The notes beneath the pieces were generated by a model, which was not told where the DNA came from, searched no databases, and worked only from the letters and a program-made list of their open reading frames with translations. The translations under genes and the position numbers were made by a program. From positions 62,001 through 126,000 of the forward strand of contig JADIYN010000011.1 of assembly GCA_016705335.1 (NCBI GenBank): a stretch of 64,000 nucleotides of DNA. The letters are read 5' to 3'. Shown here in pieces: positions 49,676-59,345 of this stretch. How positions within the stretch are numbered: position 1 is the first letter of the stretch; every line of letters begins with the position of its first letter. The DNA comes from Draconibacterium sp. Its GTDB lineage: Bacteria > Bacteroidota > Bacteroidia > Bacteroidales > Prolixibacteraceae.

Positions 49676-50762
49676 TTAAAAGAGTGAAATCATTCCATAA
49701 AAACCAACAGTAAAAATGGCTGCACAACTTATCCACAAAGCGATATCATAAAATTTTGAGGATTCAAGTCCGTATTGTTTCTGTTTATAACGAAAAAAAA
49801 AATCCTTTTGCCCAACTTCCGTAGGAATCGGTGTACATTTTTGAAAGTGTTTCAATCATCCCAAAACCATCGGGAATTTCGCCCCGTTTAAAAAGTACCG
49901 CAGCCCCCAGCAAATAAAAAGCAGCCGTTACAAGCGTATATACCACCATCGACAAAACTGCATCGAGGTTCATCACTTTTATCCAGCCTTTGGCACGTTT
50001 CCGCCATTCATCGGTGTTTTCATAAGGACCGGTAAATCTTGCATAACCTTTTTCGAGGCACCAATAACTGTAAGCCACAATTTCGTCGCCACCAACACCT
50101 GTTAACCCAAAAGCAGCAATTGCAAAACCTACTGCAGCTTTTGGCAGTTTAAATCCAAAACCCTCAAGTATCTGATTTCCTGAAATTGCATATTCGGTTT
50201 CCTGGAGTAAAAAAACAGCAGTTATTGTGAATATGGTAAAAATCAGCATCATTACGACCGAGGTTTTTTCAATAAAAAAGTAATAACCTTTTGAAATCAT
50301 GGAGGAAACGACAACTGCAATAATTATGGCAAACCAGGTGATGCTTACCGCCGGAAAAGCCATGTTCAATGTAATGGCAACTCCCCCGATTATTCCACCC
50401 AATTGAAGTGGTTTGAACAGCCACAGAAACAACCATGTCCACAAGCTCCAATTGGAGTTATGTTTGCCAAAACGAGGTCCGCCAAGACGGTTAAGTGAAG
50501 TAAAAACCGTTTCGCCCGTGCGGATTGCCTGTTTTCCGAATTCGAGCTGGATTGCTACTTTCACCGCGCAACTGACAAGAATCACCCAAAAAGTTACAAA
50601 GCCGGCTTTTGCACCAAGTGTTGTTGTCGAAATCAGTTCGCCCGAACCAACAATTGAAGCCGATAAAATAAATCCCGGACCCAGATATTTTAGTTTCCCA
50701 AAAAATGTTGTCGGTGCAGGTTTTGCCGCTTCCGCAGTTAATATATATGGATCGCTTTTCAA
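49676..50762 (-). CDS. Nramp-related transporter, frameshifted with an internal deletion
   Basis: Membrane protein of the Nramp-like superfamily. The N-terminus (KLKYLGPGFILSASIVGSGELISTTTLGAKAG) is the first-helix motif; ASIVGSGEL replaces the DPGN metal-binding motif of true Nramps, which makes metal transport doubtful. FGLTGVGGDEIVAYSYWCLEKGY matches helix 6. At GFFF the reading frame breaks in an A/T run (about 49795), and the tail (SSKFYDIALWISCAAIFTVGFYGM) matches the last helix of these proteins. About 100 residues between are missing, so the gene is either deleted or collapsed in assembly. Lying between the alcohol dehydrogenase and UxaE, it may carry a sugar acid or ion for this pathway. 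Confidence 0.75.
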
Positions 50763-50775
50763 ATTATAATTGATT

Positions 50776-50850
50776 AGTTACTTGTTACTGGATATTAGAT
50801 ATCTGATACTGGATATTGGATACTTGATGCTGGATATTGTATATTGAAAC
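50776..50850. repeat. degenerate tandem repeat
   Basis: Repeats of the unit TACTGGATATT and variants (GGATATTAGATATC, GATACTGGATATTGG, GATGCTGGATATTG) cover about 75 bases between the alcohol dehydrogenase and the Nramp-like gene. It is next to the palindrome at 50866-50889. Confidence 0.7.
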
Positions 50851-50865
50851 CTTTTACTCTGAACT

Positions 50866-50889
50866 CAGTCCCGATAGCTATCGGGACTG
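50866..50889. repeat. perfect 24-bp intergenic palindrome
   Basis: CAGTCCCGATAG is followed by its exact reverse complement CTATCGGGACTG. It lies 16 bases after the dehydrogenase stop (minus strand) and could form a strong hairpin in the operon transcript. Its core CCCGAT/ATCGGG recurs at 59280-59297. Confidence 0.85.
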
Positions 50890-50905
50890 AACCCTGAACC
50901 CGGAA

Positions 50906-51952
50906 TTAACTCAAATCCAACAACACTTTCAGGTATTTTTCAGGCGAATTATTTAACAATTCAAATGCCTTTTGAATTTCAGAACCATGCATCACCTTTG
51001 AAATTAATGCATCTGGTTTCAAATTTCCCGCATTCAAATTTTCAATTACTTCAGCAAATTCACCATCGCTAACACGCGAGGTAATTATTTGTCCTTCTTT
51101 CCAGATCAATTCTTTAAAAACCACAGGCGACGGATCGTCACCCAAGCCAAGCACGCATACTTTTCCTCCGCCACGCAAACTCTGAATACAACTGCGAACC
51201 GGGGTAAAAACACCTTCAATTTCGTGTGCATGTCCAACAGCCTCAAATGCAATATCAACGCCCTTCCCATCAGTATATCGTTTTATTGCTTCAACCGGGT
51301 TTTCTTTTTCCGGATTGATAGCAACCACATTTTCGTTGTTTTTCACAGCAATTTCAAGTCTGCTTTCAAGCGGATCGACAATAAAAATGGTTCCTTTGGT
51401 TTTTGTGCGTGCTGCCTGCAGAATAACCTGCCCTACCCTTCCGGCTCCCCAAATGGCCAACACATCCCCTGCTTTTGTTCCGGCTCGTCGGTTGGCATGA
51501 AACCCGATTCCATAAATCTCAACAAGTGCAACATGTTCATCGGGCGTGTTGGGTGCAGCTTTAAAAAGCATGTGCGGTTCTACTGAAATGTATTGTGCGA
51601 AACCGCCATCCAAATCAACGCCAAGCAACTTTAATTTTGTACATGCCGGATAATGTTTTCGCTGGCAGGCGGGACACTCTCCACACCAGATAATTGGGTC
51701 AACAGCAACTTTGTCGCCAACAGCAAAACCAGTAACACCTTCTCCAATTTCGGCAACAATTCCGCCAAATTCGTGGCCCGGGATAAACGGAACCTGCGTT
51801 CGCGGATGAAAATCTCCGGGGAAAATGTGCATGTCAGTACCACAAATGCTTGCAAATTTTATGTGTACCAAAACTTCGCCCGGTTTAACTTTTGGTGTGG
51901 GGACATCTTTCCAAACAAATTGACTGTAAGTTTCGAGAACGGCTGCTTTCAT
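50906..51952 (-). CDS. zinc-dependent medium-chain alcohol/sugar dehydrogenase
   Basis: Intact 348-residue medium-chain dehydrogenase. CGTDMHIFPGDF (catalytic Zn Cys near residue 37), PGHEFGGIVAEIGEGV (His-Glu ligands), and the structural-zinc loop CGECPACQRKHYPAC are all present. The Rossmann motif IWGAGRVGQVILQAARTK follows at about residue 170, and GVDIAFEAVGHAHE is typical of the polyol/threonine dehydrogenase branch. It is the first gene of the uronate operon. Because UxuB (fructuronate reductase) is absent here, this enzyme could perform a reduction of fructuronate; that is inference. Another polyol or threonine substrate is equally possible. Confidence 0.88.
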   Translation of the reverse strand: MKAAVLETYSQFVWKDVPTPKVKPGEVLVHIKFASICGTDMHIFPGDFHPRTQVPFIPGHEFGGIVAEIGEGVTGFAVGDKVAVDPIIWCGECPACQRKHYPACTKLKLLGVDLDGGFAQYISVEPHMLFKAAPNTPDEHVALVEIYGIGFHANRRAGTKAGDVLAIWGAGRVGQVILQAARTKTKGTIFIVDPLESRLEIAVKNNENVVAINPEKENPVEAIKRYTDGKGVDIAFEAVGHAHEIEGVFTPVRSCIQSLRGGGKVCVLGLGDDPSPVVFKELIWKEGQIITSRVSDGEFAEVIENLNAGNLKPDALISKVMHGSEIQKAFELLNNSPEKYLKVLLDLS

Positions 51953-52265
51953 AGTAATTGGTTTAAAATTAAAATTCTAAAATACACTTAAAAAACAGGT
52001 TTACAAATTTGGTTTTGTGAATGAAGCTCTTTTCAAAGATAAATAAGTGGGGTTCAATTCGAAATTGATTATCCGGTATCACATAATAAACAGATTATTA
52101 AATATTTCCATTATCTGAAAAATAAGTTTTCAGTGGCATTTTTCAGTAAAAAGTTAAACTGAAAGGAAAACAAAGCTTGTAACGTTTTTCAAAAGTAAGC
52201 GTCATAACTCATAAAATAATGATTCATTCCCATTATGAATTGTACTGAAAAGCACAAAAAACATT
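51953..52265. other. 313-base divergent intergenic region
   Basis: This region separates the minus-strand uronate operon from the plus-strand FtsX permease. Apart from the promoter at 52034-52064 it is AT-rich, with no gene. TGGCATTTTTCAGT at about 52134 resembles the -24 half of a sigma-54 promoter but lacks the -12 half. I do not see a terminator. Confidence 0.45.
52034..52064 (-). promoter_or_regulatory. promoter of the uronate operon
   Basis: On the minus strand TATCTTTG (52041-52034) matches the TAnnTTTG -7 element exactly, and TTTC (52064-52061) lies 19 bases upstream at the -33 position where TTTG is the consensus. It would start transcription about 75 bases before the dehydrogenase ATG. 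This is the best promoter match in the window. Confidence 0.5.
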
Positions 52266-54687
52266 ATGATTAAAAATATTTTAAAGCAAAGTTTGCGTTC
52301 CCTGAAAAAGCAAAAAGGTTATGTTTTTATAAATATCATGGGATTATCAATTGGATTGGCATGTAGTTTAATTATTACGCTTTTTGTTATTCATCAGTTG
52401 AGTTACGACAATTATCACGAGAAAAAAGATCGCATTTTCAGGTTGGTGCTTGACGGAAAAATTGGTGAACAGGAAGTTTTAGCTTCTTATACAGCTTCGG
52501 TAATTGGACCAACCATGAAGAATGATTTTCCCGAAGTGGAAAGTTTTTGCAGGATGAATACTTTTGGTGAAACCATCGTAAAAAATGAGGATAATATTTT
52601 TAAATATCAGGGACTTTGCAGAGGTTGACTCTTCTTTTTTCAGCATATTTTCAATACCACTTTTAAAAGGTGATATCAAAACTGTATTAAACACACCAAA
52701 TTCATTGGTTTTGTCTGAATCAACAGTTAAAATAATATTCGGAAATGAAGATCCTATCAATAAATCATTAAAAATAGGTACAGGCACCAACGTTTTCAGA
52801 GTTACAGGAGTCATGTCCGATATTCCGGAGAATACACATTTTAGTGCTGATATTTTATCATCATTTATGAATAATCCCAGGTCGAACGACCCCGAGTGGC
52901 TCAATAACAGCTTCGAAACCTATGTTTTGCTAAAGCCAAATACAAATCCCACGACGGTGGATGCAAAATTTCCGGGAATGATTAATAAATATATCGGACC
53001 AAGAATTTTAGAATTATTCGGCACAACATTGGTCGATTTTTTGGCCAGTGGGAACCGATATAAATTTTACCTGCAACCAGTTACAAAAATACATCTCGAC
53101 CCAACAATAGATCATGAAGTTAAACCTGCAACCGACCCAAAATATCTTTGGATTTTCAGTAGTATCGCCATTTTGATAATAGTTATTGCCTCAATAAATT
53201 TCATGAATTTATCAACTGCACAGGCAACGAAACGGGCAAAGGAAGTGGGAATAAAAAAAGCCAGCGGTTCATCGAGATGGAATCTGATTAGTCAATTTTT
53301 AACCGATTCAACAATTATTTCATTTCTGTCATTGATTCTTGCAATTATTATTGTTTTGATTACACTTCCCATGTTTAATAACCTTCTCGACGCAAAAGTA
53401 AAACTGAGTTTATTTACCAATTGGTTTACAATTCCGGTTCTTATTCTGTTTTCAATTATTGTGGGTATTCTCGCCGGAGTATATCCTGCATTTTATCTTT
53501 CTTCATTTAGTCCGCAGGTTGTGCTTCGCGGAAAAGTGAGAGACGGTATTAAAAATGGGAAACTCAGGAGTATTCTTGTTTCCGTGCAGTTTTTAATTTC
53601 AATAGTTTTGATAGTTGGCACCATAATTATGTACAGGCAACTGCAATTCATGTTAAATAAAGATTTAGGGTTTAACAAGGAACAGTTGCTTGTTATCAAC
53701 CAGGCAGGTGCAATTGGCGACAAAGTAAAAACATTCAAGGAAGAACTGCTTAAAATCCCCGGAATATCTTCTGTTTCGGCTTCAACTGCAATTCCCGGAC
53801 ATAACAACAATAACAATGCATACCTGATGGAAGGTAGGTCGGGTGAAACTTTGCTGATGCAGACAAATTATGTTGATTACGATTATATTGAAACCTACAA
53901 AATTAAACTGGCTGACGGAAGATTTTTCGACAAATCGTTTGGAAGCGACCAGCAAGGTTGTGTAATTAACCAGCAAACTTTAAAAGAATATGGAATTAAT
54001 GATTTTAAAAATACCCGGTTTATTACAAAAAATAACAACAATGAAAACGAATATATCCCTGTAATCGGGGTAAGCGAAAATTTTCATTTTATGTCGTTGC
54101 AAAACCGCATTAATCCATACATAATGCGTTTTAAAACTGATGGAATTAACTTTGGCTATATCAGTGTAAAATTTGATGCAAATGCAACCAGCTCAACAAT
54201 TGACAGGATTGAGAAAATATGGAAACAATTTGCATCGAATAACCCGCTTCAATATTTTTTTATGGATAAGGATTTTTCTGAAATGTATAAAACTGAAAGT
54301 CAAAATGCGCAGTTATCAGTGCTTTTTGCAATTCTCGGAATTTTTATTGCAGCGCTCGGATTGTTTGGATTAACGTCTTTTACAGTTGAACAACGAACAA
54401 AAGAAGTTGGGGTTCGAAAATCATTGGGCGCTTCAAACTCAAGTATTTTCTTTTTAATATCAAAAGAAATTATTTTACTTGTTTGTATTTCAACGTTAAT
54501 TGCCTGGCCAATAATATATTTTGCTGCCAAAAGCTGGTTGGAAAATTATTATTACCGCATTGATCTTCAGGTTTGGGAATTTGTATCCGGTTTTGTTATT
54601 GCAATGTCGATTGCGTTAATTACCATTAGTTACCAATCAATAAAATCGATGCAGGTAAATCCGGCGCAAACACTTAAATATGAATAA
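52266..54687 (+). CDS. FtsX/MacB-type ABC transporter permease, frameshifted
   Basis: About 807 residues of the large Bacteroidota ABC permease type with two FtsX domains. The N-terminus (LKQSLRSLKKQKGYVFINIMGLSIGLACSLIITLFV) has the first membrane helix, followed by a MacB periplasmic domain (QLSYDNYHEKKDRIFRLV). After a frameshift near 52610 the reading continues with FAEVDSSFFSIFSIPLLKGD. Three helices at about residues 290-420 contain RAKEVGIKKASGSSRWNLISQFL. A second periplasmic domain and the last three helices (EQRTKEVGVRKSLGASNSSIFFLISKE) follow. No ATP-binding protein is adjacent. These permeases usually act in antimicrobial-peptide export or lipoprotein transport; the partner is elsewhere. 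Confidence 0.87.
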
Positions 54688-54793
54688 ACAGCAGCGATTG
54701 AAATCGGAATACTAAACACTGAACTCACAGAATGGAGAATTTGCAGTTTGGTTTTATATCAATCCGCAAATGAAATTTATGAAAGAATATTTT

Positions 54794-56009
54794 TCAGGAA
54801 ATAAGTTTTGGAATTGCTTCGAACAATTTATTCACATCACCTTCCCTGCAATCCAGGTAACTGTAAATTCCCATTATAAGCGGTATTTCGTGTTTATACA
54901 AATAAATAGTTTGAATTACTGAGGTTTTCAGATTGTACTCCAACAATTTTGCACTGAAATTCGTCCCAGCAAACCGGTGAATTGTCATAATCAGGCGAAA
55001 GAAAAATCAGTACTTTTTTTGATTTTCTGATGGTGTCTGAAATTTGTTTAATCCACATGCCACCCGGCGGAATAGAATCTTTATCGTAAAATATTCTGAG
55101 TTTGACGTTTTTTTCCTTTAGTTTCAAAACAAACTTATTTATCAGTTCAGAATGAGTATGGGCATAACTGATAAAAAAATCATAACTATCCATTTTTTCG
55201 GAACTTATTTCAGATACCGAATTAGGTTCCTGGTTACTATTTTCACTGCTTGAAATATCATCAGATATATCATCTTCATGGGAAGATCCTAAATTGGGTT
55301 CTAAACTCCGGCTTCCGGAAAAACTTTCTGAAGTAATCCCTCTTTCTGAATTCTTTAAAAATTCTTTCTGTAATCCAGGAGATTTGGCTGCTTTTTTAAT
55401 TTTCGATTTTTTTGTTTCATAGTCCTGTTTAATGCTATTAAACTGAGGTAGCGCCTCCATAACCTGATCATCAGAATATAGAACGAGTTTTATTGATTTT
55501 AACGGCAAACCATTTTCTAGCCAAAAAATAGCTGCTTCAACAATTGCCGGAAGAATTTTATCCAACGCTACTTTTTGATTTCCGCTTGCAACCACGGGCA
55601 TGGCAATTACATTGTTTTGTTTTTCAAAAGCAAACGCATTTATACATCTGAATATATTCCCAACAATAGTTTTATCATCATGAACTTTTGCTCCGGGTTC
55701 AAAACAAAGAATTTGTTTAAAATTGAATTGTTCCTGTTGTTCTTTGCTTACCGGTTTCGAAAGCCAGCATCCCAATTGTGAGCGCAAATCAATTTCTTTA
55801 TTTTTTGCCATCTCCCCAACATTGATACCTTTATTGTAAAGCGCAGCCATAAGCGTTTTTGGAAAAGGCACATAATCATTGGGAAAGGCCGAAACCACCA
55901 GTAAATCAGCTGCATGTTCCCTGGGTATGGAAGTAAGATCGCCACGCAACAATTGAATTGCTGCGTCATTAAGTTCCCTGTGAATTTTTATTTGAGAAAG
56001 TAGTTTCAT
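54794..56009 (-). CDS. macro-like / TIR-domain fusion protein, frameshifted
   Basis: About 405 residues. Residues 1-205 form a macro-like domain: IQLLRGDLTSIPREHAADLLVVSAFPN is the GD-x-T-x(n)-D-x-VVxxA pattern of ADP-ribose binding folds, followed by NIFRCINAFAFEKQNNVIAMPVVASGN and SIKLVLYSDDQVMEAL. Residues 205-285 are a charged, Ser-rich linker. Residues 285-405 form a TIR domain: MDSYDFFISYAHTHSELINKFVLKLKEKN, FYDKDSIPPGGMWIKQISDTIRKSKKVLIFLSP, and NSPVCWDEF, where the Glu is at the NADase position. A frameshift near 54945 changes the end; the other frame (LEYNLKTSVIQTIYLY) completes the last helices to 54794. Likely an NAD-cleaving or ADPR-related defence or signalling protein; no partner gene is adjacent. 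Confidence 0.82.
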
Positions 56010-56162
56010 AATGTTTGTTTTATTAATTTTTCAAAAAGTAATCTGTTCCCTTTCCGTGCTAATCAAAATTTTTATTTGCTTTTATTTTCGATCAATCAAA
56101 TATTTTATAAAATGAATTAAAATTTTAAAAGAGTAATTTGGATTAAATAACAATCAATAAAA

Positions 56163-56203
56163 AAATGGGCTGCCCGAAATATCCGAACTGCCCGTTTATT
56201 AAA
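56163..56203 (-). terminator. candidate terminator of the hypothetical gene at 56218
   Basis: On the minus strand GGGC ... GCCC flank a CGGATATTTCGG-containing hairpin, followed by ATTTTTTTATTG. The hairpin lies 15-55 bases downstream of the stop at 56218. The pairing is partial, so this is tentative. Confidence 0.45.
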
Positions 56204-56217
56204 AAAATCCAAATACT

Positions 56218-56577
56218 TTACATTAGCAATTTGGCCAGATTATACTTTGTTCTCAGCGGTCCCAGCTGTTTCTGAACTTTTTCAAAATATTTGCCCGCAG
56301 TACCGCTATCAAGCAACTCAGTTGCAAATTTTGTTAAATCGGTATTTTTCAGACCAATTTTTGCCAGCTTTTCATTATCAGTGCCTTTTCCACCCATAAT
56401 ATTCATAACATCGCCAACAAAACTTTTATTTTTTGTGGCCAGTTTACCAAGGTTGTCAGCTGAAATTCCAAGGTCAGTCCCGGGATCGAGTGCGGCCAGA
56501 AAATCTTTTTCAAAACCAGCTTTATCAGCAGGTAATACAAGTGTGTTGGCCCCGTCAACTTTAGGGATTTTTAAGTT
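56218..56577 (-). CDS. hypothetical protein fragment without a visible start
   Basis: The open frame reads NLKIPKVDGANTLVLPADKAGFEKDFLAALDPG, then GISADNLGKLATKNKSFVGDVMNIMGGKGTDNEKL, and KYFEKVQKQLGPLRTKYNLAKLLM to 56218. It is about 118 codons, helix-rich and Lys-rich, with no hydrophobic segment. There is a TAA just upstream of the frame at 56578-56580 and no ATG before the internal MNIM, so the 5' end is missing or frameshifted; upstream bases up to 56696 are AT-rich and contain no clear continuation. The region was probably the C-terminal half of a small helical protein, possibly secreted. I do not recognise it. It is divergent from the PQQ-like gene. Confidence 0.45.
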   Translation of the reverse strand, partial: NLKIPKVDGANTLVLPADKAGFEKDFLAALDPGTDLGISADNLGKLATKNKSFVGDVMNIMGGKGTDNEKLAKIGLKNTDLTKFATELLDSGTAGKYFEKVQKQLGPLRTKYNLAKLLM

Positions 56578-56696
56578 TTATAAATAAATTTTTAATCCTA
56601 AAACGTTGAAATCCAATATATGTTTTGTATTGATGATTTTTATCTAAAATATAATTTTATATATTCAACCAATTTAAACCACTTAATTAACCGATT

Positions 56697-58027
56697 ATGA
56701 ATATTTTAAAACCAACTTTATTTGTACGAAAAAATCTCTTTATACCGTTAATATTACTGGCGATTTTAACATCATTCAAACCCGAAAACTGGCCTCAGTT
56801 CCGTGGGCCAAACAGCAATCAAATCGCCCTTGAAACCGTACTTCCACTTGAATGGAATATGCAAAAAAACCTGTTATGGAAACATGATTTGGCCGGCAGG
56901 GGCTGGTCGTGCCCGATTGTTTGGGAAAACAAGGTTTTTGTTACAAATGCAGTTTTGGAAGATCCGTCGGTTTTACCTGAAATTGAAGAAGGGAAAAGAC
57001 AGGAAAACCCGGATAGTGCTATTTACAATTTTGAAGTAATTTGTCTTGACATTGATACGGGCAGGGAAATTTGGAAAAAGTAGCCTACCACGGACTTCCA
57101 AAATACAAAACCCACCGCGACAATAATTACGCACCCGAAACCATGGTTACTGATGGTAATTATGTTTATGCCTACTTTGGAATGACCGGCATTTATTGCT
57201 ATGATTTGAATGGAAACCTGATATGGGAGAAAGACCTGGGAAACTATCCGATGCAATCAAACTGGGGAACTTCAACTTCTCCGGCGCTTTATAACGGTTT
57301 GTTATTCATGCAGATTGACAACGAAGAAAAATCGTTTCTGACGGCCCTTGATGCAAAAACCGGAAATGTGAAATGGCAGGTTGACCGTGATGAAAAATCA
57401 AACTGGGGAACGCCAATGATTTGGAAGAACAGCATACGAAATGAGTTGGTAACTTCTGGTTTAAAAACACGGTCATACAATCCCGAAACGGGCGAATTAC
57501 TTTGGGAAATTGATATGGGTGGAGGCAGGAATATCACCTCGCCAACGGCAGAAGGAGACATGATTTTTGTTGGAAACGAGAAACGCAGGGATGGTGGAAC
57601 ATTATTTGGGATTAAAGCCGGTGCATCAGGCGATATTTCGCTAAAAGAAGGCGAACTTTCAAACGATTTTGTTGTTTGGTCGGTGCCTGAATCAGGAATT
57701 GCAATGGCATCGCCACTGGTTTACAAAGGCTTACTTTATTTGGTTGACCGCAACCGGGGACAAATATCGTGTTTCAAAGCGGCTACAGGAAATGTGGTTT
57801 ATCCCGGAACAAAATGGCAGATGCCAAAGCTTTCTGGGCTTCACCATGGACTTTCGACGGTAAAATTTATTGCCTTGATGAAAAGGAACAACACACATTA
57901 TTCAGGTCGGACGAGAATTCAGGGAATTGGAAAAAATAAACTTGATGATATTTTCTGGGCATCCACAGCAATTTCTAAAAGCTCATACATTTTCCGCGGC
58001 GAAAAAGGGATATATTGTGTGAGGTAA
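56697..58027 (+). CDS. PQQ-like beta-propeller protein, secreted, frameshifted
   Basis: About 443 residues with a signal peptide (LFIPLILLAILTSFKPE). The opening WPQFRGPNSNQIA is the common start of Bacteroidota and Planctomycetota PQQ-like propellers. Blades are visible as repeated 'TGxxxW' pieces: LDIDTGREIWKK, DLNGNLIWEKDLG, LDAKTGNVKWQVD, YNPETGELLWEID and GIKAGASGD, then DRNRGQISCFKAATGNV. Frameshifts occur near 57075 and near 57830-57930; in the last stretch FDGKIYCLDEKEQHTLF in another frame completes a blade. No PQQ-dehydrogenase signature (for example the vicinal Cys pair) is seen, so a cofactor-free binding propeller is more likely. It starts the plus-strand arabinose-directed group. 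Confidence 0.82.
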
Positions 58028-58210
58028 AACGGCAAAGGTTTTAACCCGATTCAAATTCAAAATAATGTAATCAGATTTATCAAATCTATTGCAGCATATA
58101 TGTTGATCTCAATTTTGCGAATATTCTGGTGTCTAAATTTAAGATGCAACTCGCAACTTGGTACATATTTTATTAAATTGCCTGAAAAATAAAACTTTTC
58201 ACTAAAACAT

Positions 58211-59203
58211 ATGAAAGTAATAGCAAACATGATTTTGGCTTTTTGTTTTTCTATTTTTCTGTCTTGTCAGCAATCTGAAAAACCAAATTCAAAACAAATG
58301 CTTTTCGGCGACACAACCCGCCGTGGAGTGCCGTTTTCAAAAGATCCACACGTTGTAAAATTTAATGGCGAATACATTATGTATTATTCAATCCCTTCAA
58401 TCGAAAACAACAAGGATCCGATGAACGGCTGGGGAATTGGCATTGCAAAAAGCGCTGATTTAATCGAATGGAAAACTGTTGGCTCCATTTCTCCTTTTGG
58501 TGAATACGACAAAAAAGGATTGTGTGCGCCTTGTGCTTTGGTCATCGATGGTAAGATAAACCTCTTTTTTCAAACCTACGGAAACGGGAAAAATGATGCA
58601 ATCTGCCACGCAGTTTCAGAGGATGGAATTCATTTTGAAGCCAATCCCACCAACCCGATTTTTCATCCTTCAGGCGATTGGACAAGCGGTCGTGCCATTG
58701 ATGCGGAAGTAATTAAATTCAACGACAAATATTTCCTTTATTTCGCCACCCGCGACACTGCCATGCAAATTCAAATGCAAGGTGTGGCAAGCGCGCCTGC
58801 AAATACAAACTTCAACAGGGAAGACTGGACTCAACTGACTGATGAACCAATTCTTGCCCCTAAATATCCATGGGAAGGAAAATGTGTTGAAGGTGCATCG
58901 GTTATCCAACGCGGCGACAGTTTATTTATGTTTTACGCAGGTGCCTACAACAATGCGCCGCAGCAGGTTGGTGTGGCAAAAAGTAAGGACGGCATAAACT
59001 GGGAACGACTGAGCAACAAACCTTTTTTAACAAACGGCGATCCCGGTGAATGGAATGCCTGCGAATCGGGCCATCCACATATTTTTTTAGATGAAGACGG
59101 ACGGACATTCCTGTTTTTTCAGGGGAATAACGACTTTGGAAAGACGTGGCAAATTTCTCAAAAAGAAGTAATTTGGGATGAAAATGTACCGAAACTTAAG
59201 TAA
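58211..59203 (+). CDS. GH43/GH117-like five-bladed propeller glycosidase lipoprotein
   Basis: Intact 330-residue lipoprotein (signal ends at FLSC). The three acidic positions of clan F five-bladed propellers are visible: SKDPHVVKFNGEYIMYYS (base Asp, residue about 48), RAIDAEVIKFNDKYFLYFAT (second Asp, about 160) and KCVEGASVIQRGDSLFMFYAG (acid Glu, about 222). WGIGIAKSADLIEW and VGVAKSKDGINWERL mark blades. The family is GH43-like or GH32/GH62/GH117-like; the exact number cannot be set by eye. Co-oriented with GH127-like, GH172-like and GH43 genes, an arabinofuranosidase or related exo-activity is likely. Confidence 0.82.
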   Translation: MKVIANMILAFCFSIFLSCQQSEKPNSKQMLFGDTTRRGVPFSKDPHVVKFNGEYIMYYSIPSIENNKDPMNGWGIGIAKSADLIEWKTVGSISPFGEYDKKGLCAPCALVIDGKINLFFQTYGNGKNDAICHAVSEDGIHFEANPTNPIFHPSGDWTSGRAIDAEVIKFNDKYFLYFATRDTAMQIQMQGVASAPANTNFNREDWTQLTDEPILAPKYPWEGKCVEGASVIQRGDSLFMFYAGAYNNAPQQVGVAKSKDGINWERLSNKPFLTNGDPGEWNACESGHPHIFLDEDGRTFLFFQGNNDFGKTWQISQKEVIWDENVPKLK

Positions 59204-59267
59204 GATCTATTTTTTAAACGCTGACAGGTCTGTTGACGCTGTCACGTTTAAAATCGACAATCGACTT

Positions 59268-59303
59268 GTCAGCGTGCGACCCCGATGGATATCGGGGCTG
59301 ACA
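59268..59303. repeat. intergenic hairpin with CCCCGAT/ATCGGGG core
   Basis: A 7-bp perfect stem (CCCCGAT at 59280-59286, ATCGGGG at 59291-59297) is nested inside outer arms TGTCAG and CTGACA. The core resembles the palindrome at 50866-50889. It lies 65 bases after the glycosidase stop and may also act as a transcription stop. Confidence 0.7.
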
Positions 59304-59345
59304 ACGACAAAAAAAACGATAAAAATAATTTGAAACCAATACAAC

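Noticed and set aside
52130..52150. Sigma-54 promoter upstream of the FtsX permease
   Set aside because: TGGCA is present but no TGC at the -12 position with correct spacing.
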